Below are positions 1 to 8,351 of a DNA stretch of 43,906 bases, piece by piece. Numbering within the stretch: the first letter of the stretch is position 1; every line of letters starts with the position of its first letter. The position numbers and the translations under genes were made by a program. The stretch covers positions 1 through 43,906 of the forward strand of contig JAXMMT010000007.1 of assembly GCA_034399355.1 (NCBI GenBank), read 5' to 3'. This stretch comes from UBA2279 sp034399355 (GTDB lineage: Bacteria > Actinomycetota > Coriobacteriia > Anaerosomatales > Anaerosomataceae). The notes beneath the pieces were generated by a model, which was given only the letters and a program-made list of their open reading frames with translations, had not been told where the DNA came from and made no database searches.

Positions 1-1
1 C

Positions 2-730
2 GCGGCCGGGCTTGCGGCGGTTTCGGAGCTTACCGAGAAGGCCGCAGCAGCCGGGCTCAAGGACCTCATCATCGACAGCTCTCCTGCCACGTCCGGCGTG
101 GCCCTGCGCGACCAGGTCTTTGCCCGCCGCGCGGCGCTCAAGGGCAAGTTCGCCGCGCTCGGCTACCCCGTCATCGCTTTCCCCGGTGAGCTCGCGAAAG
201 GCGATGAGATGCTCGAAGCCGTTTTTGCGGCGGTCGGCGTGGCGAAGTACGCCAGCATCATCGTGCTCTCCGGGCCGGAAGCATGGCGCATGCTGCCATT
301 GCTCGTGCTCAGGCAGAACATCTACACCGATCCGCAGCGCCCGATGCAGGCCGAGTCCAAGGTCTACGAAATCGGCGCGCCCGGGTCCGACTCCCCGTTC
401 TTCATCACAACGAACTTCTCACTCACGTACTTCATCGTCTCCTCCGAGATCGAGGCGTCCAAGATCTCGGCGCGTCTGGGTGTGGTCGATTCCGAGGGCC
501 TGTCGGTGCTCACCGCATGGGCAGCCGGCAAGTTCGTTCCCGAGCGCATCGCCAAGTTCGTGCGCGATTCCGGCGTCGCCGAGGTCCTATCGCACCGCAA
601 CGTGATCATCCCCGGTGCTGTCGCACAGATCTCGGGGGAGCTTGACGAGGAATTGGATGGTTGGAATGTCGTGGTCGGTCCCTATGAGGCCGCCGATATT
701 CCCGCGTTCATGAAGGCACGCGCGGGATGA
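2..730 (+). CDS. acsC: Corrinoid iron-sulfur protein large subunit (acetyl-CoA decarbonylase/synthase gamma subunit), 5' truncated by window edge
   Basis: The reading frame is open from base 2 to the TGA at 728-730, so only the C-terminal 242 residues are present. They match the end of the corrinoid/Fe-S protein large subunit, which carries the methyl group from methyl-THF to acetyl-CoA synthase in the cytoplasm. The signature stretch is PFFITTNFSLTYFIVSSE, followed by the GLSVLTAWAAGKF and IIPGAVAQISGELDEEL segments typical of the cobamide-binding C-terminal domain. The N-terminal [4Fe-4S] motif and most of the TIM barrel lie outside the window. The next gene starts 34 bases downstream on the same strand, and acsE, the enzyme that methylates this protein, lies 4.3 kb further on. 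This fits one Wood-Ljungdahl operon. Identification is from remembered family motifs, not a search. Confidence 0.87.
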   Translation, partial: AAGLAAVSELTEKAAAAGLKDLIIDSSPATSGVALRDQVFARRAALKGKFAALGYPVIAFPGELAKGDEMLEAVFAAVGVAKYASIIVLSGPEAWRMLPLLVLRQNIYTDPQRPMQAESKVYEIGAPGSDSPFFITTNFSLTYFIVSSEIEASKISARLGVVDSEGLSVLTAWAAGKFVPERIAKFVRDSGVAEVLSHRNVIIPGAVAQISGELDEELDGWNVVVGPYEAADIPAFMKARAG

Positions 731-764
731 CAGGAAAATCGTGATGGACAGCCTGGTGGTCTGA

Positions 765-2756
765 ATGCGACAGACGCAGGTAGCGCATAGAAGCGGCCTC
801 CGGGACGAACAGCAGCGGCTGTACGCGCCCTGCCGCGCGAGGTGTCCGGTTCACATCGACGTGCCGGGCTATCTCGCGGCCATCGGTGAGGGGCGCTTCA
901 CTGACGCGCTTGAGATCGTTTTGGAGCGCAACCCGCTGCCTTCGGTGTGCGGGCGCGTGTGCCTGCACCCATGCGAGGATGGTTGCCGACGCTGCCTGTT
1001 GGACGATCCGATTGCGATTGCGCAGCTCAAGCGCGCTGCAGCCGACTTCGGCGTGTACCCGCGCCCCGAGCATCCCCGGCTACGCCCCGAGAAGATCGCG
1101 ATCGTGGGCAGCGGGCCAACCGGCCTGACCGCCGCTCACGACCTCGCGAACCGGGGTTTCCAGGTCACACTCTACGAGGAGAAGCCTCTTCTCGGCGGAA
1201 CGATGCGCTACGGCATCCCGAACTACCGGCTGCCAGACTACGCGCTCGACCGCGACATCGACTACATCCTGTCGGCAGGGATCGCGGTCAACACGGGTAT
1301 CCGCGTAGGTCGTGATGTCATGCTTGACGAGCTCGCGGCGTCGCACAGGGCGGTGGTCATCACCGCTGGCCTGCAGGGCAGCCGCGCGCTGCCGATTCCC
1401 GGCGTCGATTCGCCGCGGGTGCTGACGGCCCTGCCGTTCCTCGAAGCCAGCTCGCGCGGCGAGGATGTCGATCTCGGCAACCGGGTTGTTGTCGTGGGCG
1501 GCGGTAACGTCGCGATGGACGTAGCGCGTACCGCACGCCGTCAGGGCGCATCCGACGTGCACGTGGTCTGCCTCGAGAGCAGCGACGAGATACCCGCCTC
1601 GCCTCAGGAGATCCACGATGCCGATATTGAGGGCATCACCCTCCACTACTCCTGGGGTCCACGGTCGATATCGCACGAGGCCGGGACCTGCGCGCTCAAT
1701 ACGGTGCGTTGCACGTCTGTCTTCAACGCCGAGAAGAGGTTCGCGCCTTCTTTCGACGAGTCGGTGGCGGAGTGTTTCGAGGCCGACACGATCATCTTCG
1801 CCATCGGGCAATCCGCCGATGTGGGTGATCTCGGCATCGCGCTCACGTCCCGCGGCGCACCCCAGATCGACCCTCTCACGCTCAAGACCTCGATCGGGAA
1901 CGTCTATGCCGCCGGCGATGTCGTGTCCGGGCCCACCAAGATCATCGACGCGATCGCCGCCGGCCACCGGGTGGCCGCAACCGCGTACCGTGACATTACG
2001 TGCGACACCGAGCCGCTGCGGCTGCTCGATGAGGAGATCGATGCTCTCGGTGAGGTACCCGACACGATGGCGAACAAGCTCGAGACCCGCCGGAGGATCC
2101 AGATGGAGCACCTCGAGTTCTTCGACGCGGTCAAGACGTTCGATGAGATCGAGGGGGGATACACCGAGTACGAGGCGGCGCGCGAGGCGCAGCGCTGCCT
2201 GTCCTGCACCACCGGCGCACGCCTGACGCGAGAGAAGTGCTCGTTGTGTTTGACATGCATTCGCGTGTGCCCACATGGAGCACCAATACTCAGTACCGAC
2301 GGCTACGTGTATTTCGATGCCGCGGCATGCAATGCGTGCGGCGCGTGTCAATCACAGTGCCCCTCGCAGGCGATCGTGCTCGAGGGCCATTCGGAGCAGG
2401 AGATGTCGCGGCGCGTGGAAAGACAGCTCTGGGCGGCGGAGATGGACACCACTCTGATGTTCGCGTGCAGTTCGACGCCAATCGTGCCCAACCTGGGCGG
2501 TACTCCTCCTCGAATAATCACAGTCACCTGTCTGTTGCGCGTGAGCGAGCGAACGGTACTCGAAGCCCTACAGAACGGTGCGACTCGCGTCGTCTTCGCG
2601 GGATGTGTGGAGAGCACCTGCCGATTCCTACACGCACGCGAACTCGTGAGGCAGAGGTCCGGGCACATCGAGGTGCTCCTGTCGCGCATCGGCATGACCA
2701 ACGCGTTCGACTTCGTCGAGCACAAAGCCGACGACCTCGATTGGCACCTGCGATGA
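765..2756 (+). CDS. GltD-type FAD/NAD(P) oxidoreductase fused to 2x[4Fe-4S] ferredoxin and an MvhD-like domain
   Basis: This 663-residue fusion has four parts. Residues 1-100 are a GltD/DPYD-type helical Fe-S domain (Cys23, 27, 62, 66, 70, plus extra Cys74 and 77). Residues 110-415 are a two-dinucleotide flavoprotein with an FAD site GSGPTG at 115-120, an NAD(P) site VVGGGNVAMD near 243, and the FAD-closing YAAGD near 381. Residues 492-532 hold two 4Fe-4S motifs (Cys492/495/498/502 and Cys522/525/528/532). Residues about 562-663 resemble MvhD/FlpD, the subunit that passes electrons between hydrogenase or formate dehydrogenase and heterodisulfide reductase, with Cys568, 589, 614 and 619. The stop overlaps the metV start (ATGA at 2753-2756), so translation is probably coupled. 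I infer that it feeds NAD(P)H or ferredoxin electrons to MetVF. The partner and direction are not proven. An in-frame TGA at 762-764 fixes the start at or after ATG 765. Confidence 0.85.
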   Translation: MRQTQVAHRSGLRDEQQRLYAPCRARCPVHIDVPGYLAAIGEGRFTDALEIVLERNPLPSVCGRVCLHPCEDGCRRCLLDDPIAIAQLKRAAADFGVYPRPEHPRLRPEKIAIVGSGPTGLTAAHDLANRGFQVTLYEEKPLLGGTMRYGIPNYRLPDYALDRDIDYILSAGIAVNTGIRVGRDVMLDELAASHRAVVITAGLQGSRALPIPGVDSPRVLTALPFLEASSRGEDVDLGNRVVVVGGGNVAMDVARTARRQGASDVHVVCLESSDEIPASPQEIHDADIEGITLHYSWGPRSISHEAGTCALNTVRCTSVFNAEKRFAPSFDESVAECFEADTIIFAIGQSADVGDLGIALTSRGAPQIDPLTLKTSIGNVYAAGDVVSGPTKIIDAIAAGHRVAATAYRDITCDTEPLRLLDEEIDALGEVPDTMANKLETRRRIQMEHLEFFDAVKTFDEIEGGYTEYEAAREAQRCLSCTTGARLTREKCSLCLTCIRVCPHGAPILSTDGYVYFDAAACNACGACQSQCPSQAIVLEGHSEQEMSRRVERQLWAAEMDTTLMFACSSTPIVPNLGGTPPRIITVTCLLRVSERTVLEALQNGATRVVFAGCVESTCRFLHARELVRQRSGHIEVLLSRIGMTNAFDFVEHKADDLDWHLR

Positions 2757-3406
2757 TCGTCGTGCGACAGAAGCCGGTCGACGAGATCTGCGCCTTTGTC
2801 ACGCGCCATCGTCGTGTGCTGCTGGTGGGGTGCAACACCTGTGCCGCCGTCGCCCTTGCGGGCGGCGAGAAGGAGGTCGACTTGATGGCCGAGCTCCTGC
2901 GGCTCGCCACATCCCGCAAGGCATCCTTTGTCGAGTTCTCCGGCACCGTGCTCACACGCCAGTGCGAGCCGGAGTTCCTCGAACAGCTCGACAGTGAAGG
3001 CTACGACGCAATCCTCTCCATGGCATGCGGCGCCGGTGTGGCGCTGCTCGCCTCCTCGGTCGACGTGCCGGTCTATCCGGCGCTCGACACGTTGTTCATC
3101 GGCGCGGCGCAGGGGCTGGCGAGTTGGGAGGCGGAGTGCTCGGCGTGCGGACAGTGCGTCCTCGGTCGAACCGCCGGCATCTGCCCGATCACCCGCTGTG
3201 CGAAAGGCATCCTGAACGGCCCGTGCGGTGGCGTGTCCGACGGTCGATGCGAGCTCGGCGACCGTGACTGCGCGTGGGTGCTCATTTTCCAGCGGCTCGA
3301 GAAGTTCGGCCGGAGCAAGGAGTTCTTGGAGATAGCCGAGCCCCAGGACCATTCCCTGCGCACCAGACTGGTGACCTGGGACGCGCACGAGGACGGCATA
3401 CGATGA
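2753..3406 (+). CDS. metV: Methylenetetrahydrofolate reductase partner subunit MetV (cysteine-rich)
   Basis: This 217-residue protein resembles the MetV (MTHFR C-terminal domain family) subunit that pairs with MetF in acetogens and holds metal or Fe-S sites for electron entry. The N-terminal half has a Rossmann-like run (RVLLVGCNTCA, Cys27/30) with Cys71 and Cys92. The second half has the typical cysteine cluster CSACGQC (129/132/135), CPITRC (144/149) and GPCGG (158). The ATG overlaps the upstream stop as ATGA, and its own TGA overlaps the metF ATG in the same way. I chose this start because a longer frame running upstream lies inside the preceding gene. The immediate neighbours, the fusion flavoprotein and metF, indicate a three-gene methylene-THF reductase unit. 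Confidence 0.88.
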   Translation: MIVVRQKPVDEICAFVTRHRRVLLVGCNTCAAVALAGGEKEVDLMAELLRLATSRKASFVEFSGTVLTRQCEPEFLEQLDSEGYDAILSMACGAGVALLASSVDVPVYPALDTLFIGAAQGLASWEAECSACGQCVLGRTAGICPITRCAKGILNGPCGGVSDGRCELGDRDCAWVLIFQRLEKFGRSKEFLEIAEPQDHSLRTRLVTWDAHEDGIR

Positions 3407-4284
3407 GCCTGCGAGAAGCGCTCGAGAGTGGCCGCTTCGCGGTCACATCGGAAGTCGGACCTCCCAAGGGGACGGATGTCTCACAGATGCTCGACACTGC
3501 CGAGAAGCTTCGCGGTCACGTCGACGCGCTCAACGTCACCGACAACCAGGCGGCGGTGATGCGCCTGTGCACGCTGGCCGCGTGCGTTCATCTCGCCCAG
3601 AAGGGTCATGAGCCGGTGCTGCAGGTCACATGCAGGGACCGCAACCGTCTGGGTATCCAGTCGGATCTCCTCGGCGCTGCGTCTTTTGGCATCACGAACG
3701 TGCTCGCGCTCACGGGCGACCATGTCATCATGGGCGATCACCCGCAGGCGAAAGCCGTGTTCGACTTGGAGTCGGTGCAGTTGCTCGAAGTGGTGGGCGC
3801 GCTGAACAACGGCACGGACATGGCCGGCAATGACCTTTCCGGCACGCCGGAGTTCTTTGCCGGCGCCGTAGTCACACCCGACGCGCATCCGATCGAACCG
3901 CAGTTGGCGAAGTTCGAGAAGAAGGTGCGCGCAGGCGCGAACTACTTCCAGACCCAGGCGGTCTACGACTCCGAGTCGTTCCTGGGTTTCATGGAGACCG
4001 CTCGCTCATTCGACACCAAGGTACTTGCGGGAATCGTGGTACTACGCTCGGCCGGTATGGCCCGCTTCATGAACAAGAACATTCCGGGTATCACCGTTCC
4101 CGACGCGATCATTGCTGAACTCGCGTCCGCCCAAGACCCGGTGGCCGTCGGCATCGAGATCGCTGTGCGCTTCATCAACGACGTCCGGGACAGTTGCGAC
4201 GGCGTGCACATCATGGCCGTCGGTGCTGAGCATCTGGTCCCGCGTGTGCTCGACGCTGCGGGGCTTTGGGAGGTGCCATCGTGA
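3403..4284 (+). CDS. metF: Methylenetetrahydrofolate reductase, catalytic flavoprotein
   Basis: This 293-residue FAD-containing TIM-barrel enzyme reduces 5,10-methylene-THF to 5-methyl-THF, the last step of the methyl branch of the Wood-Ljungdahl pathway. Visible family features are SEVGPPKG near the N-terminus (catalytic Glu region), LNVTDNQAAVMR, LALTGDH, and YFQTQAVYD, a folate/flavin-site segment. Length is normal for the short bacterial form without a C-terminal regulatory domain. The start ATG at 3403 overlaps the metV stop (ATGA). The end overlaps the GTG start of cooC (GTGA at 4281-4284). The context with metV argues for the acetogen-type complex rather than the methionine-biosynthesis enzyme alone. 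Confidence 0.93.
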   Translation: MSLREALESGRFAVTSEVGPPKGTDVSQMLDTAEKLRGHVDALNVTDNQAAVMRLCTLAACVHLAQKGHEPVLQVTCRDRNRLGIQSDLLGAASFGITNVLALTGDHVIMGDHPQAKAVFDLESVQLLEVVGALNNGTDMAGNDLSGTPEFFAGAVVTPDAHPIEPQLAKFEKKVRAGANYFQTQAVYDSESFLGFMETARSFDTKVLAGIVVLRSAGMARFMNKNIPGITVPDAIIAELASAQDPVAVGIEIAVRFINDVRDSCDGVHIMAVGAEHLVPRVLDAAGLWEVPS

Positions 4285-5060
4285 AGATCGCGATTTCGGG
4301 CAAGGGAGGTGTTGGCAAGACGACGCTTGCCGCCGGGCTGGCGAGACTCTATGCTGAGAAAGGCCAACGCGTTATCGCCATCGATGCCGATCCTGATGCC
4401 AACCTCGCCGTCGCGCTAGGCGCGACGGTGGAGCAGGCGGTCGGCTGCACACCACTATCGCAGATGGATGATCTTATCGAGGAGCGCACGGGCGCACGCC
4501 CGGGGCGCGGCGGGATGTTCCGCCTCAACCCGGACGTCTCCGACGTCGTGGATCGCTGCGCGATGAAGGTCGGCGGCGTCACACTCTTACGCATGGGTAC
4601 CGTCGAGCGCGGCGGGTCGGGCTGCATGTGCTCCGAAGGCACGTTCCTCAAGGCGTTCATGAGCCACCTGCTCATCGAGCGCGACGAGGTGGCTATTCTG
4701 GATATGGAAGCGGGCATCGAACACCTCGGGAGGGGTACTGCCGAGAACGTCGACATCTTTGTCGTCGTCGTGGAGCCGACCGCGCGCAGCGTGCAGACCG
4801 CACGCGCGGTACGCGAACTCGCCACCGACATCGGGGTGGCGCGTGTCGTGGCGGTGGGCAACAAGGTGCGCGACGTGTCCGACGAAGTGTTCCTGCGCGA
4901 TTCCCTGGGCGAGGTACCGCTTGTCGGCACGATACCCGAGAGCGAGGCTGTCAGGAGCGCGGACCGCGGCGGTCGTTCGCCCTACGGAACCGACCAGGTC
5001 TTCACCAATGCGCTGGGGCGGATCGCCAAAGCGCTGGAGCAAGAAGCCGACGCTTCATAG
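4281..5060 (+). CDS. cooC: CO dehydrogenase maturation ATPase CooC (nickel insertion)
   Basis: This 259-residue MinD/SIMIBI-class P-loop ATPase has the deviant Walker A GKGGVGKTT at residues 8-15 and the DADPDANLAVALG switch. The CxC motif (Cys115, Cys117, in SGCMCSEG) is the nickel-binding site in characterised CooC proteins. The family helps load nickel into the CO dehydrogenase C-cluster, so a CODH (acsA) is expected nearby, probably upstream of the window. I chose GTG 4281 over an in-frame ATG at 4266. A GGGAGG ribosome-binding site at 4268-4273 is correctly spaced for the GTG, and the Lys-containing N-terminus KIAISGKGG then begins at residue 2. The gene is overlapped by metF and followed by acsE after 15 bases. 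Confidence 0.9.
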   Translation: MKIAISGKGGVGKTTLAAGLARLYAEKGQRVIAIDADPDANLAVALGATVEQAVGCTPLSQMDDLIEERTGARPGRGGMFRLNPDVSDVVDRCAMKVGGVTLLRMGTVERGGSGCMCSEGTFLKAFMSHLLIERDEVAILDMEAGIEHLGRGTAENVDIFVVVVEPTARSVQTARAVRELATDIGVARVVAVGNKVRDVSDEVFLRDSLGEVPLVGTIPESEAVRSADRGGRSPYGTDQVFTNALGRIAKALEQEADAS

Positions 5061-5075
5061 ACGAGGAGGATCACG

Positions 5076-5900
5076 ATGCTGGTCATCGGCGAGAAGATCA
5101 ATGTGATGAGCAAGACCATCGGCCCGGCGATGAAGGAACGCGACCCCGGCCCCCTTCGCGACATGGCGCTCCGACAGATCGAAGGCGGAGCGGACGTGCT
5201 CGAGGTCAACCTCGGTCCCGCGACCAAGGGCGGGCCCGAGATGATGGAGTGGGTCGTGCGCACCATACAAGAGGTGGCGCCGGGAACGCGCCTTTGCCTG
5301 GACACGATGAACCCGGACGCGATGCGCGCGGGATTGGCGTTGTGCGAACTGCAGCCGATCATCAATTCGACATCTGCCGAGCGCGCCCGCCTGGAGACGT
5401 TTCTACCGCTAGCCAAGGAGTTCGATGCCGAGTTCATCGGGCTTGCGATGACCGAGGCCGGGGTGAGCCGCGACGCGAACGAGCGCCTCATGGCTGCCAC
5501 CGAGATCATGAGCGCGATGATCGAGTTCGACGTGCCGCTCGACCGCGTCTATCTCGACCCGCTTCTGTTGCCTATCAGCGTGGCGCAACACCAGGCAGGC
5601 GAAGCGCTCGAAGCAGTCGCGATGTTCAAGCAGCTCAATGACCCGCCGCTCAAGACGGTCGTCGGTCTGTCCAACATCTACAACGGCTGCCCCGAGCACG
5701 TGAAGGCACCGCTGGCCGCCGCATTCCTGACCTTGCTTATCCACGCCGGTCTCGACGCGGCGATCATGGATTCGAACGACGAACTGCAGATGGCGGTCGT
5801 GCGCGCCGACGGCGCGACGCTTCTCGGCACCGACGTCATTGAAAAGTCGATCGCAATCCTGAAGAATGAGACTCTCTACTGCAGTTCGTATCTGGACTGA
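5076..5900 (+). CDS. acsE: Methyl-THF:corrinoid/iron-sulfur protein methyltransferase
   Basis: This 274-residue pterin-binding TIM barrel moves the methyl group from 5-methyl-THF to the cobalt of the corrinoid iron-sulfur protein, whose large subunit ends at base 730. Conserved pterin-site segments are CLDTMNP, IINSTSAE, YLDPLLLPIS and GLSNIYNG, which hold the Asp and Asn residues that bind the folate pterin ring in this family. It lacks the cobalamin-binding domain of full-length MetH, which fits the dedicated acetogen enzyme. A strong GAGGAGGA ribosome-binding site at 5063-5070 precedes ATG 5076. Gene order cooC-acsE matches Wood-Ljungdahl clusters. Confidence 0.94.
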   Translation: MLVIGEKINVMSKTIGPAMKERDPGPLRDMALRQIEGGADVLEVNLGPATKGGPEMMEWVVRTIQEVAPGTRLCLDTMNPDAMRAGLALCELQPIINSTSAERARLETFLPLAKEFDAEFIGLAMTEAGVSRDANERLMAATEIMSAMIEFDVPLDRVYLDPLLLPISVAQHQAGEALEAVAMFKQLNDPPLKTVVGLSNIYNGCPEHVKAPLAAAFLTLLIHAGLDAAIMDSNDELQMAVVRADGATLLGTDVIEKSIAILKNETLYCSSYLD

Positions 5901-5915
5901 CACACCCTCGATCGG

Positions 5916-6488
5916 ATGGACCTGGCAGAAGTGACGGATCAGTGCACATGCGGCGACGCGCACGCCACCTCGAGGGTCGGCCTGACCCCTATCGAGCCGG
6001 TGCTTGAGCGATATGCCGACGACCCTGGCGGGCTCATACCGGTTCTTCAGGAGACGCAGAAGCTCTACGGTTACCTGCCCAAGGAAGCACTCCGCGCGAT
6101 TGCCGAGGCGCGCTGCATACCGTTCTCGAGCGTGTACGGCGTGGCTACATTCTATTCGCAGTTCCACCTTCGGCAGCGCGGCGACAAGGTCGTCCGAGTC
6201 TGCCACGGCACCGCTTGTCACGTCCTAGGCGCGCCCGAGGTCACCCGCGCCGTCGTCGAGGAGCTCGGCATAAAGATCGGCGAGACCACCGAGGACCTCG
6301 CCTTCACGCTCGAGTCGGTGGCGTGCGTAGGCTGTTGCGGCCTCGCGCCGGTGATGCTCGTGGATGGCCAGACGTATGGGCAGCTCGACATCGTCAAGGC
6401 CCGCCGTATCGCTGCCACGCTCCGTGAGGAAGTGGCCGCCGAGCGCGGCGCGGCATCGTCGCTCGCCAACGAAGGCGACCCGGCATGA
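5916..6488 (+). CDS. NuoE-like [2Fe-2S] thioredoxin-fold subunit of an NADH/formate dehydrogenase complex
   Basis: This 190-residue protein is of the NuoE/HydC/HndA family. It has a helical N-terminal region (ETQKLYGYLPKEALRAIAE) and the [2Fe-2S] ligands Cys96, Cys101, Cys137 and Cys141 in CHGTAC and CVGCC. It carries one electron cluster beside the NADH-oxidising flavin subunit in soluble trimeric dehydrogenases and bifurcating hydrogenases. The next gene (NuoF-like) overlaps it by four bases (ATGA at 6485-6488), and formate dehydrogenase alpha follows, so it most likely belongs to an NAD-dependent formate dehydrogenase. The extra N-terminal 20 residues include CTC. The ribosome-binding site before ATG 5916 is weak, and a GTG start at 5932 is out of frame, so the start is moderately sure. 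Confidence 0.9.
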   Translation: MDLAEVTDQCTCGDAHATSRVGLTPIEPVLERYADDPGGLIPVLQETQKLYGYLPKEALRAIAEARCIPFSSVYGVATFYSQFHLRQRGDKVVRVCHGTACHVLGAPEVTRAVVEELGIKIGETTEDLAFTLESVACVGCCGLAPVMLVDGQTYGQLDIVKARRIAATLREEVAAERGAASSLANEGDPA

Positions 6489-8293
6489 CACCGCACACTC
6501 CCGCCCAGGGCTCGACGATCATCCGCGTGTGCACTGGTTCCGGCTGTGCTATGAACGGCTCGCTGGAGGTCGCGGATGCTTTCGAGGCCGCGATCGCCCA
6601 GGCGGGCGCCAACGACTCGGTGCGCGTGGTGCGCACGGGCTGTCACGGCCTGTGCGGAAGTGGCCCGATCGTCATCGTGGCGCCGGACGGCGTCTTCTAC
6701 CCCAAGGTCACGCTCGACCGCGTTACACGCATCGTCGAGCGCCTCCTGGCCGACGGTGGATACGTGAGCGAGTTCCTCTTCCGTCCAGCCGAGGACGCGG
6801 AGCCCATCGTCCACTACGCGGATGTTCCCTTCAACGCGGCGCAGCAGCGCATCGTGTTGCGGCGGTGTGGCGTCGTGGATCCGGAAGACATCGATGACGC
6901 CCTCGCGCTGGGCGCGTACGACGGCCTGCGCAAGGCGCTCGAGACGCTGGATCCCGACAGCCTCATCGAACAGGTCAAAGCGTCGGGACTGCGAGGGCGT
7001 GGCGGCGCGGGTTTCTTGACCGGGCAGAAGTGGCGCTTCACGCGCGATGCGCCGGGTGAGGTCAAGTACGTCATCTGCAACGCCGACGAGGGCGATCCGG
7101 GAGCGTTCATGGACCGCAGCATCATCGAGGGCGATCCGCATGGCGTGCTCGAGGGCATGGCGATCGCGGCTTATGCGATCGGTGCGCACGAGGGCTACGT
7201 CTACGTTCGCGCCGAATACCCCCTTGCGGTGAAACGCCTCCGCATAGCCATCGCTCAAGCCGAGGAAAAGGGGTTACTGGGCGAGGATATCCTGGGCAGC
7301 GGTTTCTGCTTTGGAGTGAAGGTCAGGGAAGGCGCGGGCGCGTTCGTATGCGGCGAAGAGACCGCACTCATAGCCTCGATCGAAGGTAAGCGTGGCCTGC
7401 CCAAGGTGCGTCCTCCGTTTCCGGCCACATCCGGGTTGTGGGGCAAGCCCACATGCATCAACAACGTCGAGACGCTCGCGAACATCGCCTGGATCGTCGT
7501 TGAAGGCGCCGAAGCGTACGCGAGCATCGGGACCAGCGACAGCAAGGGCACGAAGATCTTCGCGCTCACCGGCAAGGTGCGCTACAGCGGCCTGGTCGAG
7601 GTGCCCATGGGTATGACCGTGCGCGATCTCGTGTACGGTATCGGTGGAGGCTGCGCCGAGGGGCGCGACTGCAAGGCCGTGCAGATCGGCGGGCCGTCGG
7701 GAGGCTGCCTGCCTTTCGAACTCCTGGACACACGCATCGAGTACGAAGCACTTACGAAAGTCGGCGCGATCGTCGGCTCCGGCGGTATGGTCGTCGTCGA
7801 CCATGAGACCTGCATGGTGGACTTCGCCCGCTACTTCCTCACCTTCACGCAGGAGGAGTCGTGCGGGAAGTGCGCGCCGTGCCGCATTGGGACCAAGCGC
7901 ATGCTCGAGATCGTCACGCGTATTACCGAGGGTGAAGGCCAAGAGGGCGATATCGAGAAGCTCGAGAAGCTTGCACGTGACGTCAAGAGCGCATCGCTGT
8001 GCGGCCTGGGTCAGACGGCACCGAATCCCGTGCTCACGACCATCCATTACTTCCGGGAGGAGTATGAGGAGCATATCCGCAGTAGGTACTGCCGCGCAGG
8101 TGCGTGCACGGCGCTTTCGCACTACGTGATAGATGCCGGACTTTGCAAGGGTTGCGCCGTGTGCAAGAAGCACTGCCCCGTGGGAGCGATCTGGGGCGAA
8201 CTCAAACAGCCGCACACGATCAGCGCCGAACGGTGCATCAAGTGCGGCGCGTGCGTGGAGCATTGCCCGTTCAACGCAATCAAGCGCGTTTAG
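6485..8293 (+). CDS. NuoF-like NADH-oxidising FMN/Fe-S subunit with N-terminal thioredoxin-like and C-terminal 2x[4Fe-4S] domains
   Basis: This 602-residue protein has the layout of HydB/HndC. An N-terminal thioredoxin-like [2Fe-2S] domain (CTGSGC ... CHGLCG) comes first, followed by the NuoF core with the FMN motif GLRGRGGAGF and the NADH-binding segment GAGAFVCGEETALIASIEG. The N3-type [4Fe-4S] ligands are CGKCAPC plus a Cys in SLCGLG. A C-terminal 2x[4Fe-4S] ferredoxin (CKGCAVCKKHCP and CIKCGACVEHCP) completes it. This architecture is common in electron-bifurcating hydrogenases and formate dehydrogenases, where NADH and ferredoxin are used together. The partner here is formate dehydrogenase, not an H-cluster hydrogenase, in the visible operon. 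Bifurcation is therefore possible but cannot be read from sequence. Confidence 0.92.
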   Translation: MTPHTPAQGSTIIRVCTGSGCAMNGSLEVADAFEAAIAQAGANDSVRVVRTGCHGLCGSGPIVIVAPDGVFYPKVTLDRVTRIVERLLADGGYVSEFLFRPAEDAEPIVHYADVPFNAAQQRIVLRRCGVVDPEDIDDALALGAYDGLRKALETLDPDSLIEQVKASGLRGRGGAGFLTGQKWRFTRDAPGEVKYVICNADEGDPGAFMDRSIIEGDPHGVLEGMAIAAYAIGAHEGYVYVRAEYPLAVKRLRIAIAQAEEKGLLGEDILGSGFCFGVKVREGAGAFVCGEETALIASIEGKRGLPKVRPPFPATSGLWGKPTCINNVETLANIAWIVVEGAEAYASIGTSDSKGTKIFALTGKVRYSGLVEVPMGMTVRDLVYGIGGGCAEGRDCKAVQIGGPSGGCLPFELLDTRIEYEALTKVGAIVGSGGMVVVDHETCMVDFARYFLTFTQEESCGKCAPCRIGTKRMLEIVTRITEGEGQEGDIEKLEKLARDVKSASLCGLGQTAPNPVLTTIHYFREEYEEHIRSRYCRAGACTALSHYVIDAGLCKGCAVCKKHCPVGAIWGELKQPHTISAERCIKCGACVEHCPFNAIKRV

Positions 8294-8351
8294 AGACGAC
8301 GAACGCCACGTTCGGGCACACTACCAGGCTGTGGGAGAAAGGGACATTGCC

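Noticed and set aside
741..764. Possible selenocysteine or longer start upstream of the fusion flavoprotein (GTG 741 ... TGA 762 in frame with ATG 765)
   Set aside because: No conserved Cys is expected there, homologous N-termini begin near the GLRDEQQ segment, and no hairpin of SECIS type is evident. It is a chance stop.
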